Below are positions 12,310-22,343 of a DNA stretch of 64,000 bases, piece by piece. The position numbers and the translations under genes are program-made. The number at the start of each line of letters is the position of its first letter. Within the stretch, counting starts at the first letter, position 1. The stretch spans positions 3,500,501 through 3,564,500 of the forward strand of contig NC_089442.1 in NCBI RefSeq assembly GCF_026210795.1, in the 5' to 3' direction. The notes under the pieces are model-generated. The model did not search any database, was not told the DNA's origin, and saw only the letters and a program-made list of their open reading frames with translations. The DNA is from Rhizophagus irregularis (lineage: Eukaryota > Glomeromycota > Glomeromycetes > Glomerales > Glomeraceae).

Positions 12310-13192
12310 AATTCCTTTTAGGTATATGCACATCTGGATATACCTAATTGTCCATGTGGCCCATCAAGAAGGTACGTAGGAGGCTGTTCAGGTGAGAGAA
12401 TCATTTTTTTGATAACACGAATGTTTAGATTCCATCTTATGTCTCCTGTATGGAATTTTCCATGAAGTTTATTACTAAGTACTGAGATAGGTTTGTTTAA
12501 CTCGATTCTAATACGTGTTCCTTTTTGACGCTTTAGGTGATCCTGTTGGAATGTCTGGAGGATTTCTTTGCCAGAGTTCATCTACTAACTACATCATGGA
12601 AATCTTCTGACCATTTCACAGATGTCACCCCAGTTTTTAACTCCTGTGCCACCATTTGTTTGAGAAGATGTTCTTGGATGGCTTGGATAGCTCTTTCAGC
12701 ATATGATTGCTATTTATGTCTACCTGGCTCTTCGAACCTTATCATTACCCCTAGGCTGTTCAGGAAAAAATCACGTATCTGGTCGTTAGTGAATTCTGAT
12801 CCAGAGTCTGTCTCCAGTCAATGTGTAGAAGGCTTAATACGATTTCTTCTGTAGATTTTAACAAATCCATTTAGGACTCTATTTGCAATCTTATTTTTCA
12901 GGGGTTCTGCATTAACTCTTTTTCCTGCAACTTCTACTACTACAAGAAAATAGTGAAATCCTTTGGAGTTGACTGGCATCTCTGCAAGATTGGCCTGATG
13001 TGTTGCATTTGGTTTCCATACAATTACCTTTAGACGTTCTGTTGACTTCTCCTTTAGGGGTTTTTTATATAGGTTGTAGTGCTCTTCACCTTTTAGAATT
13101 CGTGCTGGTACTCTGAAGAGACTGTAGTACTTGTAGTAATTCTCTAAATGTGACATATTACAACAAATTAAAGGAAAGATTTTGGACTTCAA
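12310..13192 (-). pseudogene. Polinton-type DDE integrase (rve core and chromo-like tail)
   Basis: A retroviral-type integrase as found in Polintons. Reading leftwards, HQANLAEMPVNSKG and FHYFLVVVEVAG (13000-12930) give the first catalytic block. Here the usual Asp of xADLADM is Asn. After a frameshift near 12820, LETDSGSEFTNDQIRDFF carries the second Asp. Then SYAERAIQAIQEHLL carries the Glu, just past an in-frame stop. The tail ends with RWNLNIRVIKKMILS and QPPTYLLDG (about 12350), the familiar C-terminal fold before a chromodomain. Frameshift, stop and the lost Asp show it is dead. It overlaps the start of the divergent zinc-ribbon ORF. Confidence 0.75.
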
Positions 13193-13341
13193 ATCTCAAG
13201 ATAACACGATTTTACTGCCTAAAGTGTAAGAAGGAAACTGAGACTGCTAGTGAAATACAAGATATGATCACAAATGGGCGTTATCATTTATATAGTGATT
13301 GTACAGTTTGTGGGATGCATAAGAACACTTTTACTGGGTAG
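13150..13341 (+). CDS. Small DUF5679-like zinc-ribbon protein
   Basis: A 63-codon frame with FYCLKCKKETET and, after an NGR segment, CTVCGMHKNTF. These two CxxC pairs around a short strand are typical of DUF5679-like zinc ribbons, which I know from Polintons and large DNA viruses. The function is unknown, probably nucleic-acid or protein binding. The frame opens with MTYYNKLKERF, overlapping the integrase start on the other strand. The region preceding FYCLKC may be non-coding, so the true start is uncertain. It is probably part of the dead Polinton and may itself be a remnant. Confidence 0.5.
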   Translation: MTYYNKLKERFWTSNLKITRFYCLKCKKETETASEIQDMITNGRYHLYSDCTVCGMHKNTFTG

Positions 13342-13344
13342 ACT

Positions 13345-13521
13345 GGGTAATCAAAAAAAAGTCTAAGGAGAAGAAAAAAGAAACTGCTGCCAAAAGATGT
13401 CAGACGGCTTACAATCAGGCAATGCAAGAAACTTGGACTGAAAATTTTAGATGCTGATGACACATGTAAGCAGTGTATTGATAAATGCCTTAAGAAGGTA
13501 AAAAAGAGGAAAATTGATTAG
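13345..13521 (+). pseudogene. Small lysine-rich ORF remnant after the zinc ribbon
   Basis: Plus-strand frame rich in Lys/Arg (KKLLPKDVRRLTIRQCKKLG, then CKQCIDKCLKKVKKRK) ending at TGATTAG near 13521. The CxxC..C pattern could bind zinc. Small basic proteins accompany the zinc ribbon in related elements, but I do not recognise this one. It has an early in-frame stop after the preceding ORF and no clear start. Confidence 0.3.
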
Positions 13522-13526
13522 TACTG

Positions 13527-15300
13527 TCTTCTAAAAGTATTCTTCATCATCACTAGGATATCCTATGTCTTCAGGAGTAAATCCATCCTTAAGCAATTGG
13601 ATATTGAATGACATCCAGATGTATTCTCCTAAATCAGATTCTTTTATTACAAAATCACAATGGAGAATAGCTAAAGCTCCAAACGGTTCCGGTTTGAACC
13701 GGGAACCGATCCGGAACCAGCAAAAAATTCGGTTCGGTTCTCGGTTCGGTTTTGGACTTGAAACTGTCCGGTTCAGTTCGGTTCTATCCGAAATTAAGAA
13801 AAAATGCGAAAAAACGAATATACGACTATCCAGTGATCGTACAAGGACGAGCCATAACTCGTTGGAATCCTCTCATCGAGACGCGTCGAATGGTGGTAAA
13901 ATCAAGTCTCTAGCATCGATACATCACGAGATAGCACATGGTGAGTGTTTCTTGAAAAATTTGCATTAGAAAACGATCCATTGATGCTAGAGACATGAAT
14001 TCACCACCATTCGACGCATCTCGACGAGACGAATCTAATGAGCTATAATTCGTCTTTTTACAATCACTGGATGGTCGTGTATTCGTTTTTTTGCATTTTT
14101 TTTTAAATTTTCGAACGTCAAAAATTAAAATTCCGATACAAGCGATTAAACGCCATCTATTGATCACACAAAGACGAATTTTAGCTCGCTGGATTCGTCT
14201 CACTGAGACGAGTCGAATGGTGGTAAAATGATGTCACTAGCATCGATAGATCGTTTTCTAATGCGAATTGTTTAAGAAACACTCGCCATGGGCTATCTCA
14301 CGATCTATCGATGCTAGAGACTTGATTTTACCACCATTCGACTCGTCTCAGTGAGACGAATTTAATGAGCTAAAATTCGTCTTTGTGTGATCAATAGATG
14401 GCGTTTAATCGCTTGTATCGGAATTTTAATTTTTGACGTTCGAAAATTTAAAAAAAAATGCGAAAAAACGAATACACGACCATCCAGTGATTGCAAAAAG
14501 ACGAATTATAGCTCATTAGATTCGTCTCGTTAAGATGCGTCGAATGGTGGTAAATTCATGTCTCTAGCATCAATGGATCGTTTTCTAATACAAATTTTTT
14601 AAGAAACACTCACCATGTTCTATCTCGTGATGTATCGATGCTAGAGACTTGATTTTACCACCATTCGATGCGTCTCGATGAGAGGATTCCAACGAGCTAT
14701 GGCACGTCCTTGTACGATCACTGGATGGTCGTGTATTCATTTTTTCGCATTTTTCTTAATTTCAGATAGAACCGAACTGAACTGAACGGTTCTGGTTCGG
14801 TTCCATTTCGGTTTTCGGTTCTACCCGAACCGCAAAAAAACCGAACTGAACCGACCCGTTTGGAGCTTTAAGAATAGCTCATTCTATGTTTACCATTTCT
14901 TCAAAGCTGATGTATTTTTTATCATGAGCTTTTTCACATTCTTCATAAACTTTGTTGACATTTTTTCTATCACCCTCGAATGTTTGCCAATAAACCTTCC
15001 TAGCTTTCTTGTTTTCATCTGCCGCTCTGCCATATACTTGTTCAGCTTCTTTATGCCATTTTCACAACTCGACTTTACAACAGTTATACCAGAGTCTGTT
15101 TATCTTAAGGTGCTTTCTGAATTTTTTGATTAGAAAGTTTCTGACCATCTCTGCTACTATGTCGGGTCATTGAGAGGTGATGCTTGCATTTGGGTCTATT
15201 TACGGATTTCATAGATGTCTATAAGATCGAGTCTGAGATTTTTGGCAAGATAAGTGGCTGTATGCAAGTTCATCATATGCATATTTCGTATTAGGTATCC
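13527..15300 (-). pseudogene. Unknown minus-strand ORF split by a foldback element
   Basis: Minus-strand protein-like frames are seen at about 15290-15200 (MNLHTATYLAKNLRLDLIDI) and 15080-14880 (ENKKARKVYWQTFEGDRKN, then CEKAHDKKYISFEEMV). They continue after the foldback element at 13671-13527 (VIKESDLGEYIWMSFNIQ, then an acidic end DDEEYF). The break carries an 8-bp duplication. Several stops and a frameshift are present. No family is recognised; strand and position suggest a Polinton accessory gene. Confidence 0.4.
13672..14870. mobile_element. Giant foldback element, hAT-type target duplication
   Basis: A 1199-bp element that is almost entirely one palindrome centred near 14270. It starts TAAAGCTCCAAACGG and ends with the exact complement, flanked by a perfect 8-bp repeat AGAATAGC at 13664-13671 and 14871-14878. 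Each arm itself contains further inverted blocks (TCGAATGGTGGTAAAAT, CATCCAGTGATCG, GACGAATTTTAGCTCG), so a single strand can fold at several scales. The outermost 130 bp on both sides are GGTTCGGTT-rich. No transposase is encoded. It interrupts the unknown minus-strand ORF. Confidence 0.9.
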
Positions 15301-15355
15301 TTATATATTACTTATGGTTTACCCATTATTCAATTATTATTTTTTCTGACGGGAA

Positions 15356-15688
15356 TGCCATAGTTCAGCTGCCATAGTTCAGTTGCCATAGTTCAGAACA
15401 TAGGGTGGTCATACTTGGGGGTCCAGATGAATGTATAAAGGGTGAACATAGCTTGAATTGGGGTTTAGGATCTGAGGAGCTTATTAAGACTGCCATAATA
15501 GTATCATAAGGTTTTTTGTACTGTGGCAGGTACTATGGCAGGAGATTCTGTTTGATTTTGGCTTTATTCGTATTTTTATCCCATTTTTTAGTATTCTGCC
15601 ATAGTTGCCATAGTAGTTTTATATATATAAGAAAAAATGGAAAAAAAAAGAAATGGAAAAATACTGTGGCAGACCATGGTACTATGGC
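15356..15688. repeat. TGCCATAGTTCAG tandem repeat and hAT target region
   Basis: Three direct copies of a TGCCATAGTTCAG-like 13-mer (15357-15397) are followed by scattered TATGGCA/TGCCATA words up to 15688. The target duplication ACTATGGC of the next element belongs to this series, so the hAT element landed in a pre-existing simple repeat. No gene is seen. Confidence 0.6.
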
Positions 15689-15712
15689 TAAAGATGGTGC
15701 CGTAATTGGGCA

Positions 15713-15815
15713 ATTGCGGATTAATTGTGGATCCGCAATATTGCGGATTTGCGGATTTCAGAAGTCCAAATATCCGCAAATCCGCAAACCGCAATTATCC
15801 GCAAATCCGTAAAAA
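15713..15815. repeat. Left subterminal GCGGAT repeats
   Basis: Seven or so GCGGAT or ATCCGC words within 100 bp, in both orientations, for example TTGCGGATTTGCGGATTTC and ATATCCGCAAATCCGCAAAC. hAT transposases usually bind short subterminal repeats of this kind. The right end has a matching array at 21893-22170. Confidence 0.75.
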
Positions 15816-16007
15816 ATCTGCAAATTAGCCAATTAAATACTGTATCACGATCATTACTCAATCTATATATTTATATCGAATCATCAAATTTAGTATTATT
15901 ACTCACTCCATTATAATATAATCAATTTATAATGCATCAAAACATCAAAACAATTGTATCCAAATTCTTCTTTTTCTATTTACTTTTTTCAACAATTTAT
16001 TATTAAA

Positions 16008-18378
16008 ATGTCAAAAACACCTTCTTCGGCTCTTAATTTAAAGATTCGTGGAAAAAAAGTTGAGCTATTGCCTGAAGACGAAGAATTAATTTCGTTAGCA
16101 CTGTCAATTATTTGGACTAAGTCTAATAAAAAAATTGAATCATGTAATTTTGACCAAGATAAAGTAAGATTATCTTTCAAAAAGAATGAGGGACGCGTTT
16201 ATTTTGACTTGCAAGAATCGGCTTTAGATTTTACATTCATCAATAAGGTATTCCATAAGGCCCTTTTTAAATGATTTTGATTTCGCTTATAATTTTTTTT
16301 TTCAGTCCACCTTTTTCCCTTAAATTTTCGTTTCTGGACAATTTTGTCCACTTTTTTTGTCTCGTTTCTGGACAATTTTGTCCACTTTTTTTGTTTCGTT
16401 TCTAGACAATTTTGTCCACTTTTTTTTTGTTCTACCTTTTTCTCGTTTCTAGACAATTTTGTCCACTTTTTTCTGTTCTACCTTTTTCTCGTTTCTGGAC
16501 AATTTTGTCCATTTTTTTTGTTCCACTTTTTTCCCTTGAATTTCCGTTTCTGGACAATTTTGTCCACTTTTCGTTTCTGGACCACTTTTTTCTCTTGGTA
16601 TCAGAACCATTTTATTTTAGAACAAATGATTTCATTTCTGAACAAAATTCATTACTTTTTAGGGTAATTTGGCTGAACTTGAACGCTACAAATCGCTATA
16701 TGAATTATATAAAGGTAGATACGAAGTAATTCGTTTACAGGTAAATATGTGAATGAATTTTAATATTTATATCTTAATTTTGTTTATATTTTATTTGTTT
16801 ATTTATATATTTTCTAATAATAGCCAGAAAATACACGTTCAACTACATCTGATACAACTGGTAGCGTGAATGAATCATTAAGAGAATTGTTACAATATTC
16901 AACACCCGAACACACGTGCCTAGAATCCTCTCCCAGCTCGTCATTATATCTTAAACCCAACGATTCAGAACTTGCCCGTGTGTTAAACAGTGATTTATCC
17001 ATAAATAATCTTTCTACTTTTGACACTGAAACAAAAATTTGGTCGAATTTGAATATACGCTGTATCGAAAAATTCGGCGGACAAGATCACATAAAAAATG
17101 ATGTTTCTATTTCTGACATAATGTGGGCCAGTACAACCTTACCTGCGTACCGCAGCTGGAACACAATGAAGAATTATTATGATGACATTGATGAATGGAT
17201 CGCAAAAATTAGTAGCTTCTGTAAGTTAAATTTATCAAATTCTGAAATTGTTCTTGATTATTATATTTTTCTTATAATATTTATATCTAAATTTTCTAGG
17301 TACTGCTAATGATGATGAGGATAACAATTTTCAACCTACTGAAGCTGCAAATTCAAGTTCTACTAGGGATGAATCTGGCAACAGTGAAATTAATGAATTT
17401 AACCCACCTTCACAATACAAAGTAGTTCCAGCATCAGCACGAGCATCAACCACGGAAGTTGAAACATCGATGAAACCACCAACAAGATCAATAACATCTA
17501 AAGTAAAATTAGCAACACAAGTGCCAACTAGAGAAGTGATAGTATCTATAGAATCACGGGTACCAACTTCAGAAATGAAGTCATCGGCGGAGGTACCTCC
17601 AGAAATGACATTGGCAAAATCAGCGGAATCAAGTGTGGCAGAATCACAAGTACCTTCAGAAATGGCAGTGGAGGAATCAGCAGAATCAGCAGAATCACAA
17701 GCACTAGCTTCAGAAATGGAGGAATCAGAAGAATTAGAAGCATCAACATCTGTGTCGTTATCAAAATCCGTTGTACGAAAACGTAATTTCTCAGATGATG
17801 ATGACGACGACGATGATAAAGCCAAATTATTAAATTCTACCCAATTGTTATTATTCAAAAAGGGAAAGAAACTTCACGATATTTTGTTAGCAGATTCATC
17901 GTTTAATGGCGAACTCATTGCTTCTGAAGAATTAAAAGTATCAGATATATCCAATGACTTAAATGAAATGCTGAAAGATGACCCAGTCAAAATCATTGAT
18001 GAGAAATCCGCTAAAGATCGAATCGATCAATGGCGAAGGCAAGAATTACAATGTGAAAATTTTGTTATAGCCGCTGAGTTTTTTAATTTATTACATTTGG
18101 TGTCCTTGGTCCAAATTTATGATGATCTATTTAAACTTGGAGAAAAATTAAGAACTGACCCTAATAATAATATAAAAACTACAAAATCTTGGGTTATTCA
18201 GTTCATGCGGTCTGTGCTTAAAATTGGCGACAAAATAGAACAAAGGAATAGGGTAGGATGTGATCGATTACGAAGGTTATTTAATGAAGGAATCACGAGT
18301 ACGCAACTTGCGAAAGCTGGGTGCCGTAAGTGCGATTTTTTCATTAAACAAGAATATTATGAAGTATTTTTGTCCTAA
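16008..18378 (+). CDS. Unknown accessory protein of the hAT element
   Basis: Four exons fit by phase and by GT..AG boundaries: 16008-16247, 16663-16740, 16824-17220 and 17300-18378, giving 597 codons. The N-terminus (MSKTPSSALNLKIRG) is followed by GNLAELERYKSLYELYKGR. A long Ser/Glu/Ala-rich middle (17330-17800) has repeated SEM/VPS words and an acidic DDDDDDD run. The C-terminal third is compact and Cys-containing (FVIAAEFFNLLHLV, QFMRSVLKIGDKIEQ, AGCRKCDFFIKQEYYEVF). No family is recognised. The stop TAA at 18376 is followed by 47 more in-frame codons with good coding character to TAG at 18522, so the original protein was probably longer. An in-frame ATG at 15954 is a possible alternative start. 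A role in transposition is inference from position only. Confidence 0.6.
16334..16567 (+). repeat. Intronic cluster of six TGGACAATTTTGTCCA sites
   Basis: Six copies of T(G/A)GACAATTTTGTCCA spaced 34-55 bp apart, each preceded by CGTTTC, lie entirely within the first intron of the accessory gene. A seventh degenerate half-site follows. All have the TTTT core in the same orientation. The matching right-hand cluster at 21470-21650 is inverted. The arrangement suggests binding sites for the transposase or for the accessory protein. Confidence 0.8.
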
Positions 18379-18522
18379 GTTCCTACATTAGAAACTCGTC
18401 GATCAATTTCAAGTTTGTCGAACGAACGTCTTTCTGAAATCTTGTCTACTGCTAATCCAGATAGTACTGCACAAAAAAAAAGAGAAGAGTTGAATTTATG
18501 GGGGAGGAATTCATTAATATAG

Positions 18523-18939
18523 CGGATAAATAAAAAAAATAGTGAATACATTGAATATGTTGGTTAGTGGGTAATATCATTATCAACAAAGAAGCATGTA
18601 TTTTATATTGGCATAAGTTATACGCGTTAGATAGATAATTAAATGTATAGATAATTAAACGTAACATTTACATATTTTCAAATTGCACGGGGAAGCTTCT
18701 GTCCAAAGTTTCTAAAGCAAAAAAAAGTAAAGTTTTCTGATTATAAAGTGGACAATTTTGTCCAAAATAAAAAATAAAGTTTTCTGAATACAAAAGTGGA
18801 CAATTTTGTCCAAAATAAAAAGGGAGGACAAAATTGTTGATATGCATTATAAAATACTATCAAATTTATTAGATATTAAATGTTCACAATAAGTACAAAT
18901 ATGAATATTATATAGGCAAAATAAAAGTCAAAAAAAGAA
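18523..18939. repeat. Convergent intergenic gap with two TGGACAA sites
   Basis: The gap between the two convergent genes of the hAT element is about 0.4 kb and holds two further GTGGACAATTTTGTCCA copies at about 18749 and 18797. They sit in a 48-bp direct repeat (AGTTTTCTGA...ACAATTTTGTCCAAAATA). Otherwise it is AT-rich. Confidence 0.7.
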
Positions 18940-21296
18940 TTAGTTTAATTGTTCCGGATCCCATTCCTCTTCGCCATCACTATCATATCTTCGAGTAATA
19001 GTTGGAAGTATAGAATTATCAATAAAGACCCATGGTCCTAGATCTACCGTGCTTTCAATATCTAATGTTTCATCATTCATATTTGTTTCATCAGATTGAT
19101 GTTCATTAAAACTATCATCATCATTCTCACTCATAATTTCTTCTTCTTCTTCAAATACTGTATTCAGCATGAGTTGAATATCATCATCTAACTTTGAACT
19201 GCTATCACCGTTACTTGTATAATTTAAGTCTTTTTTAGCATGTTTGAGAGAATAAATATATATTTTCGCCATTGTCTCTATAGTTTCTGGTTGCAAATTT
19301 ATAAGTCTCTTACCAAAGAGCCATCCCATAGCTGAAAATAATCTTTCACAACTTGCCGAGTGTGGGGTTATTGAAAATATTACTTTAGCTAGCCGCGAAA
19401 GAAAAGAAAATTTCCCATCAACTATGGAATTCCACCAATGGTAAGCTGTGTCATGAACTGAATAAGACGTGTTATATGGTTCAGAATTATCAAAGTATGC
19501 ACGAAATTGTGCATCAAGTTCTAATCCAGAATTTTTTTTATGCCCAAGGTTTTTCCAGATTCGAAGGGCACACTTTCTAAGACGCTCAAATTGATTATCA
19601 CGCATTCCATGTCCTAACAAATTTGCAAATTTATATTATTAAATGAATTTAAATAACAATAAAAAAAATAATTACCTCGGTATTTAGGATGAAGGAAGAA
19701 ACCTAACAAATAGATATCCTCGTCAAACTCTTTATATCTATTAAAAAAATATTTAAAATTAAACATTAATTTTGAATCTTCTATTAAAGATACTAACCTA
19801 ATACATTACCGCTTATTAAAAATGCTAATACAAGAGTTTCTTAACTCTTTATAATCATCAGTTGGCATTGACTTAAAAAATGCTGCGATACGAAGAAGAT
19901 GCAGATAACAATCTGCTAAAGTTACATTACTTCCTTCTAACATGAGAATTGCTTTTTTTATCGGCTCCAAAATATCCGATAAAATACGAATGTTATCAAA
20001 AAACCCTCTTTTTTTCAAAATTGCTTTTACAGCTTCATTAGAGATTTCGCGTTCATGATTGTCCAGGACCTAATTGAATAAACATTTTTGTATTAGGTTT
20101 AATTATTATTAATTTAAATATAAAGTATACGTACATGTAATAAAGCATCTTTTAATCTGTACACCGAAGATGTACATTCATGGACTGTCGTCCATCTTGT
20201 TTCGATGTACGTTTTCAGCCCTCCACCTGCAATATTTTTTGCATCAATCGCTTCTTTAAGCCAAGTGCTGGCAAGGGTTGAATTTTTGAAGTATCTTGTT
20301 AAAATATTTGCTCGTTTTACAAGACATTTAACTTGATCTACTTTGACAATATCACTACTTATCAGATTGATGCAATGGGCGATGCATCGTATATTGATAA
20401 TGGATGGATATTCATTCGTGATTATTTGACGGGCACCTGCGACATTGGCAGCATTGTCACTGACAATAGCGACAATTTTGCTTATACCCACTTTACAAAT
20501 TATATCATTTATAACTTTTGATAAATATTCAGCGGTATGTGAATTTTTAGAAAGGTCTTCAAGTTGTAATAGATATTCCTTTCTCGATGGTGTCAGCAAA
20601 ATAAACGCCCATAAGCTATTCCCTCGAGGGTCTGTCTAACCATCAAGAGCTAATAAAAAATATATGGATAGTTATTTTTTTAATAAAATATTTTGAAGTA
20701 ATTATAGAAATTATAGATTTACCGATAGTAAAATTAGACTCTTTTTCTAATTCATTGTTGACTCGTGCATTGACTCTGGATAATTCCGCCTCCAATAAAG
20801 TACCGTTTAGTACTCGTCGCTAAGGTAGATCGTATCCTGGCTCCAGCGCCTTTATCATGTCGATAAACCAAGGATTATCAATTGTGCTAAAGGGTATGTT
20901 GCACATCACGTAGGCTTTCGTTATCACCCGGTCTAATTCATCACTCCGTCCTTTTTCTATTTTACCTCCTCCGTAAAAATTCTTAATTCCCGTTTGTCGA
21001 ACCCTTTTGTTAGGATAATCTGATTCATCTTCATCTGCGCTTTCTTCCTCTTCTTTAGCAAGATTTTTCCCGACAATTTTGGCAAAATACAATGAAACAT
21101 CATTGGGGCATTTTTTACAGTGGTTTGCCAAATGTGCACTGAGGACTTGGGGCCTTCCTTGTCTCCAGTATTGTCGACAGTAACTACACGTCGCTGAATA
21201 GTGTCCTCTCGACTGCATGTTACCTTATATCATATGATTACACCATACATCTGATGGTGGTCGACCTTTGCTTACCTTAGAAGGACCGCTTGACAT
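18940..21296 (-). pseudogene. BED-zinc-finger hAT transposase with nonsense mutations
   Basis: Cut-and-paste hAT transposase. The first frame opens at 21296 (MSSGPSKVSKGRPP). A BED-like finger follows (CSYCRQYWRQ, then HLANHCKKC, about 21190-21110). The RNase-H core has DG-x-TDPRGNSLWAF (about 20650), where TAG replaces the expected Trp, and the second Asp block IVSDNAANVAGA (about 20460). The C-terminal hATC dimerisation region includes YHWWNSIVDGKFSFL and SITPHSASCERLFSAMGW (about 19440-19320). It ends in an acidic tail. Introns are visible near 20640-20720, 20020-20145 and 19620-19820. In-frame stops at 21225-21227, 20820-20822 and 20636-20638 show it is recently dead; the rest of the frame is well kept. 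Confidence 0.9.
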
Positions 21297-21469
21297 GACG
21301 TTATAAAGAGTAAAACTTGAAATTAAAAGAGTTTGTCATCAATATCGTTTTAAAGTTTGATTTAGTAGTACAAGATGTTGATTGATTAAGATCACGCCTA
21401 ATTGTAAATTGTGAAGTTTAAATTTCAATAATGTGAAAATTTGTAAATTTAACTGGACAAAGAGAAAAA

Positions 21470-21655
21470 TTGAACAAAATTGTCCAGAAACAATACGAGG
21501 AATAAGGTGACCAGAAATGATACAAGAAAAAAAGTGGACAAAATTGTCCAGAAGCGATGGATGTCCAAAAATGATAGAAAAAAAGTGGACAAAATTGTCC
21601 AGAAGCGATGGATGTCCAAAAATGATAGAAAAAAAGTGGACAAAATTGTCCAGAA
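21470..21655 (-). repeat. Right TGGACAAAATTGTCCA tandem array
   Basis: A 49-53 bp unit containing AAAAAGTGGACAAAATTGTCCA followed by GAAGCGATGGATGTCC is repeated three times (about 21530-21652), with a degenerate copy at 21471. The core is AAAA here, the reverse orientation of the left cluster, as expected for sites read by a factor acting on both transposon ends. Confidence 0.85.
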
Positions 21656-21889
21656 ATATTACGAGTAAAAAGTGTATAAAATTGAATCAAAGAAGTCTTG
21701 GTATAGCATGATATCATCATCAGACGAAGTTGATTGTGATGAATAAATAGTATGTTTAATTCAGTATAATAACTTTGACAAAAAAAAAATTATAAAAATA
21801 ACACTTCTAATTTCAACAATTTTTAATATGTCGGGATGACGAATTCTTTATTTTGAATTGATGGTTTTTTACTTGATATTATTTTATTT

Positions 21890-22170
21890 AACATTGCGGA
21901 TTTGCGATACAGTATTGATTTACGGATTCATTGCAGATTTGCGATACAGTATTGATTTGCGGATTCATTGTGAACTTGCGAATTCATTGCGGATTTGTGA
22001 TACAGTATTGATTTGCGGATTCATTACGGACTTGCGGATTCATTGCAGATTTGCGATACAGTATTGATTTGCGGATTCATTACGGACTTGCGGATTCATT
22101 GCGGATTTGCGATACAGTATTGATTTGCGGATTCATTGCAGACTTGCGGATTCATTGCGGATATGCGGAC
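21890..22170. repeat. Right subterminal GCGGATT tandem repeats
   Basis: Four to five copies of a unit of about 40-60 bp built from TTGCGGATTCATTGC and ATTTGCGATACAGTATTG lie just inside the right end of the hAT element. They correspond to the GCGGAT words at the left end, although this side has expanded far more. Confidence 0.85.
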
Positions 22171-22343
22171 TCATATGCACAATTCAATTCTTAAATCTGC
22201 AATACTGCAGATTTGGAAAAGCAATTTCAGCGCCATCCTTAACTATGGCAGGTAAGGATAAGTCACGAAGTAGTGATGTAGGTACTGTAAGGCCGTAAGG
22301 CCGAGGTGGAGGAATGTAGTGACTACACTACCAGCCCGATGAC

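Larger units (their letters stand above)
15689..22241. mobile_element. Two-gene hAT transposon, 6.55 kb, with perfect 8-bp TSD
   Basis: The inverted ends are TAAAGATGGTGCCGTAATTG on the left and, complemented, TAAGGATGGCGCTGAAATTG on the right. The flanks carry a perfect 8-bp duplication ACTATGGC at 15681-15688 and 22242-22249. Inside are two convergent genes: an unknown spliced gene on the plus strand and a BED-hAT transposase on the minus strand. Two kinds of subterminal repeats are present: GCGGAT-type just inside each end, and the near-palindrome TGGACAAWWTTGTCCA further in. The transposase has nonsense mutations, so this copy is probably immobile unless helped in trans. Confidence 0.9.

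Noticed and set aside
13565-14203. Open frames on both strands at 13.6-14.2 kb
   Set aside because: They lie in the arms of the foldback element and mirror each other because the DNA is a palindrome.
16344-16729. Two overlapping plus-strand frames rich in FLDNFVHFF
   Set aside because: They arise from the tandem TGGACAATTTTGTCCA sites inside an intron.
17331-17858. Asp/Ser-rich minus-strand frame of 175 codons
   Set aside because: It is the antisense shadow of the Ser/Glu-rich exon of the plus-strand hAT accessory gene, which has consistent exon phases.
21840-22170. CRISPR-like direct repeats
   Set aside because: The units lack unique spacers of constant size and lie in the subterminal zone of a eukaryotic hAT transposon.
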